From Saprospiraceae bacterium (GTDB lineage Bacteria; Bacteroidota; Bacteroidia; Chitinophagales; Saprospiraceae), in the NCBI GenBank assembly GCA_016714445.1, contig JADJNF010000007.1, forward strand, positions 744,001 to 808,000: 64,000 nt of DNA, read 5' to 3'. This document shows, piece after piece, positions 62,585 to 64,000 of this stretch. Position numbers and translations under genes: made by a program. The notes beneath the pieces were generated by a model. It made no database searches. It was not told the origin of the DNA and saw only the letters and a program-made list of their open reading frames with translations. How positions within the stretch are numbered: the stretch's first letter is position 1; each line of letters begins with the position of its first letter.

Positions 62585-63901
62585 ATGATCGTAATCTTTA
62601 AATGGTATAATTATTTCAAATTCAAGAATTTTATTCTTGTGTCTGTACTTTTATTATTTTCGATCTCGTTTTCTTCATTCAATCCAATTGAGCACAATGA
62701 ACTGGTTTTTGACCAGAAGACAAAATCTATAATCACTCAGTGGTACGACCTCTTACTTATCCTGGAGAGTAAAGATGTAAATGCTTATCCGCCACTGTCT
62801 GCTGAACGAATCAACGGTATGGGGATAGGTGGATATGTCACTTATAATGAGTTAAAACATCTTTTTAACACCAAAGATATTAAGGCACTTAATGTCCTGA
62901 ATGATGTGTATGCATATCAACTTCAACAATATTTTTCTGCATTTTCTTCCTTTGAAAAACTGTCCATATCCACTCTTAAAAACAAAATTAAAAATTCGTT
63001 ATCCGCAAAATCATCCAATATTGATAACAATAATTTAGTTGAATTAAATAGAATCATCAATAGATTAAAAATATATAAAGAATCTTTAAGTGGATGCTCA
63101 GATGATATAATCCGGTTTTCAACAAACAAAAAAAATACATACTATAGATATCATTCTGAAAATCCCGTTTTGCCTCATTGGGGACAAAAAAGCACTTTTG
63201 CTATAGCCAAATCTTCCATAAAAATTAATGCCCCTTACGAGCATATTGGATCTGCAGAAAAAGCTCTGTTTGATGATGCCCTTTCTGTATACACACTTTC
63301 GATGAATCGATCTACTGAAGATCATTGGATAGCAGAATTCTGGAGCGATGATGTAAGAGGGTTGACTTTTTCACCAGCCGGTAGGTGGATTTCTATTACA
63401 AATCAGATTGTAAGAAAAGAAGAAATAAAAGCTGCATCCATGTTTGAATTGTATTTTAATCTGGGTGTAGGCTTGTATGATGCCGGGGTTTTGTGTTGGC
63501 AATCCAAATACTATTATGGGTTGGAAAGGCCATCAACTTATATCAATAGAAATATTGAAAAAACATGGAAACCACTACACGACAATCCTGAATTTCCTGC
63601 TTATCCTTCTGGTCATGCTGTTTTTGGAGCAGTATCAGCAACCATTCTTGAGCATCATTTTGGCAAATCATATTCATTTACGGACAACAGTCATCAAAAT
63701 CGTCTCGAATTTAAAAGCACAGGAAGATCATTCCCTAGTCTTAAAGATATGGCTATTGAAAATGCATATTCCAGATTTGTCATGGGAGTACATTTTAAAG
63801 AAGATTGTGAAGAAGGGTTGAAACTAGGCTATGAAGTTGGAAAACAGATCAATAAAATAGATCCGGATTCTTTGATAAATAAAAAATATACTCTTTTGTA
63901 A
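62585..63901 (+). CDS. Vanadium-dependent haloperoxidase/PAP2-superfamily protein
   Basis: 438-residue secreted protein of the vanadium-haloperoxidase/acid-phosphatase superfamily. N-terminal hydrophobic segment (about 14-32) as signal peptide or anchor. Vanadate/phosphate-binding motifs: KYYYGLERPSTY, YPSGHAV (residues 341-344 PSGH) and SRFVMGVHFKED (Arg and His near 397-402). The order and spacing match bacterial haloperoxidase-like proteins rather than small PAP2 phosphatases, but activity (halide oxidation or phosphatase) cannot be told from these motifs. Start ATG 62585 is the only one compatible with the signal segment. It follows the two-component pair on the same strand by about 100 bases. 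Confidence 0.85.
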   Translation: MIVIFKWYNYFKFKNFILVSVLLLFSISFSSFNPIEHNELVFDQKTKSIITQWYDLLLILESKDVNAYPPLSAERINGMGIGGYVTYNELKHLFNTKDIKALNVLNDVYAYQLQQYFSAFSSFEKLSISTLKNKIKNSLSAKSSNIDNNNLVELNRIINRLKIYKESLSGCSDDIIRFSTNKKNTYYRYHSENPVLPHWGQKSTFAIAKSSIKINAPYEHIGSAEKALFDDALSVYTLSMNRSTEDHWIAEFWSDDVRGLTFSPAGRWISITNQIVRKEEIKAASMFELYFNLGVGLYDAGVLCWQSKYYYGLERPSTYINRNIEKTWKPLHDNPEFPAYPSGHAVFGAVSATILEHHFGKSYSFTDNSHQNRLEFKSTGRSFPSLKDMAIENAYSRFVMGVHFKEDCEEGLKLGYEVGKQINKIDPDSLINKKYTLL

Positions 63902-64000
63902 TTCTGAGTTTATTATCGGTTGATTTGGATTCTCATTGACATTTGATTGCCATTTTACTACATATTCGGTTTATTTGTTTGCAATTCATCATACAAGGAT
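63902..64000. other. Window end, no gene visible
   Basis: About 100 bases after the haloperoxidase-like gene; AT-rich, no start or terminator recognised. Confidence 0.5.

Noticed and set aside
1..64000. CRISPR arrays, tRNA, rRNA, prophage or intact insertion sequences
   Set aside because: No repeat-spacer pattern, tRNA T-loop signature or transposase/integrase found on reading both strands; a covariance search was not possible.

Overview
The window looks like a chromosomal segment of a Bacteroidota bacterium, possibly Saprospiria-like (phylum fairly sure, class a guess). The DNA is AT-rich. The phylum call rests on: two proteins with type IX secretion (T9SS) sorting tails, a HmuY-like hemophore next to a TonB-dependent receptor, a GYDIA-family GHMP kinase, a DUF5916/CBM9 protein, a TonB with the PRFPGCE motif, and about twenty copies of the Bacteroidota -7 promoter element TAnnTTTG, most of them 19-32 nt upstream of start codons. 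Most genes are housekeeping or common Bacteroidota genes. No CRISPR array, rRNA, tRNA, prophage or intact insertion sequence was seen.

Layout. 1-12.6 kb: end of a di-heme cytochrome c peroxidase, a solo Lhr-like DEXH helicase, a thioredoxin-fold protein, a YceI lipoprotein, a MerR regulator, a small operon (outer-membrane barrel, T9SS protein, SDR), a GH3/serine-hydrolase fusion and a gamma-carbonic anhydrase. 12.6-17.8 kb: OxyR with both redox cysteines, two tandem secreted paralogs, and a three-gene tryptophan/kynurenine catabolic operon (RidA-type deaminase, tryptophan 2,3-dioxygenase, aminomuconate-semialdehyde dehydrogenase-like ALDH). 17.8-21.5 kb is an accessory-looking pocket: an unknown multi-pass membrane protein, an atypical SDR, an unexplained 0.4-kb structured stretch without a gene, and a mazEF-type toxin-antitoxin pair. 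21.5-26.5 kb is core: GYDIA GHMP kinase (no canonical start codon at the proper N-terminus), rplM-rpsI-rpsB-tsf-pyrH and the RNase P RNA gene on the opposite strand.

26.8-33 kb: an SGNH esterase, then on the minus strand the glycerol operon glpK-glpD-glpF followed by an amylosucrase. glpK is broken by an internal deletion of roughly 0.3 kb with a frameshift. 33-37.7 kb: an ATP-grasp ligase and a hmuY/hmuR-like haem uptake pair, the HmuY carrying a T9SS tail. 37.7-52.2 kb: rnr, a conserved unknown, nadC, mutS2, miaB, a sigma-54 activator, a class IV aminotransferase, a DUF5916 protein and aspS. 52.2-64 kb: a very large NtrY-like kinase, a PAP2 phosphatase, an S9 peptidase, a TonB with two polyproline runs, a response regulator/histidine kinase pair (kinase with a degenerate G1 box) and a vanadium-haloperoxidase-like protein.

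The promoter element helps choose start codons: for aspS, the response regulator and the ATP-grasp gene it lies inside the longest open frame, so the true start is downstream. I see no clearly new multi-gene system. The best leads are the structured stretch at about 20.46-20.83 kb, the GHMP kinase without ATG/GTG/TTG, the glpK deletion, and a small transcription unit divergent from oxyR in an OxyS-like position.
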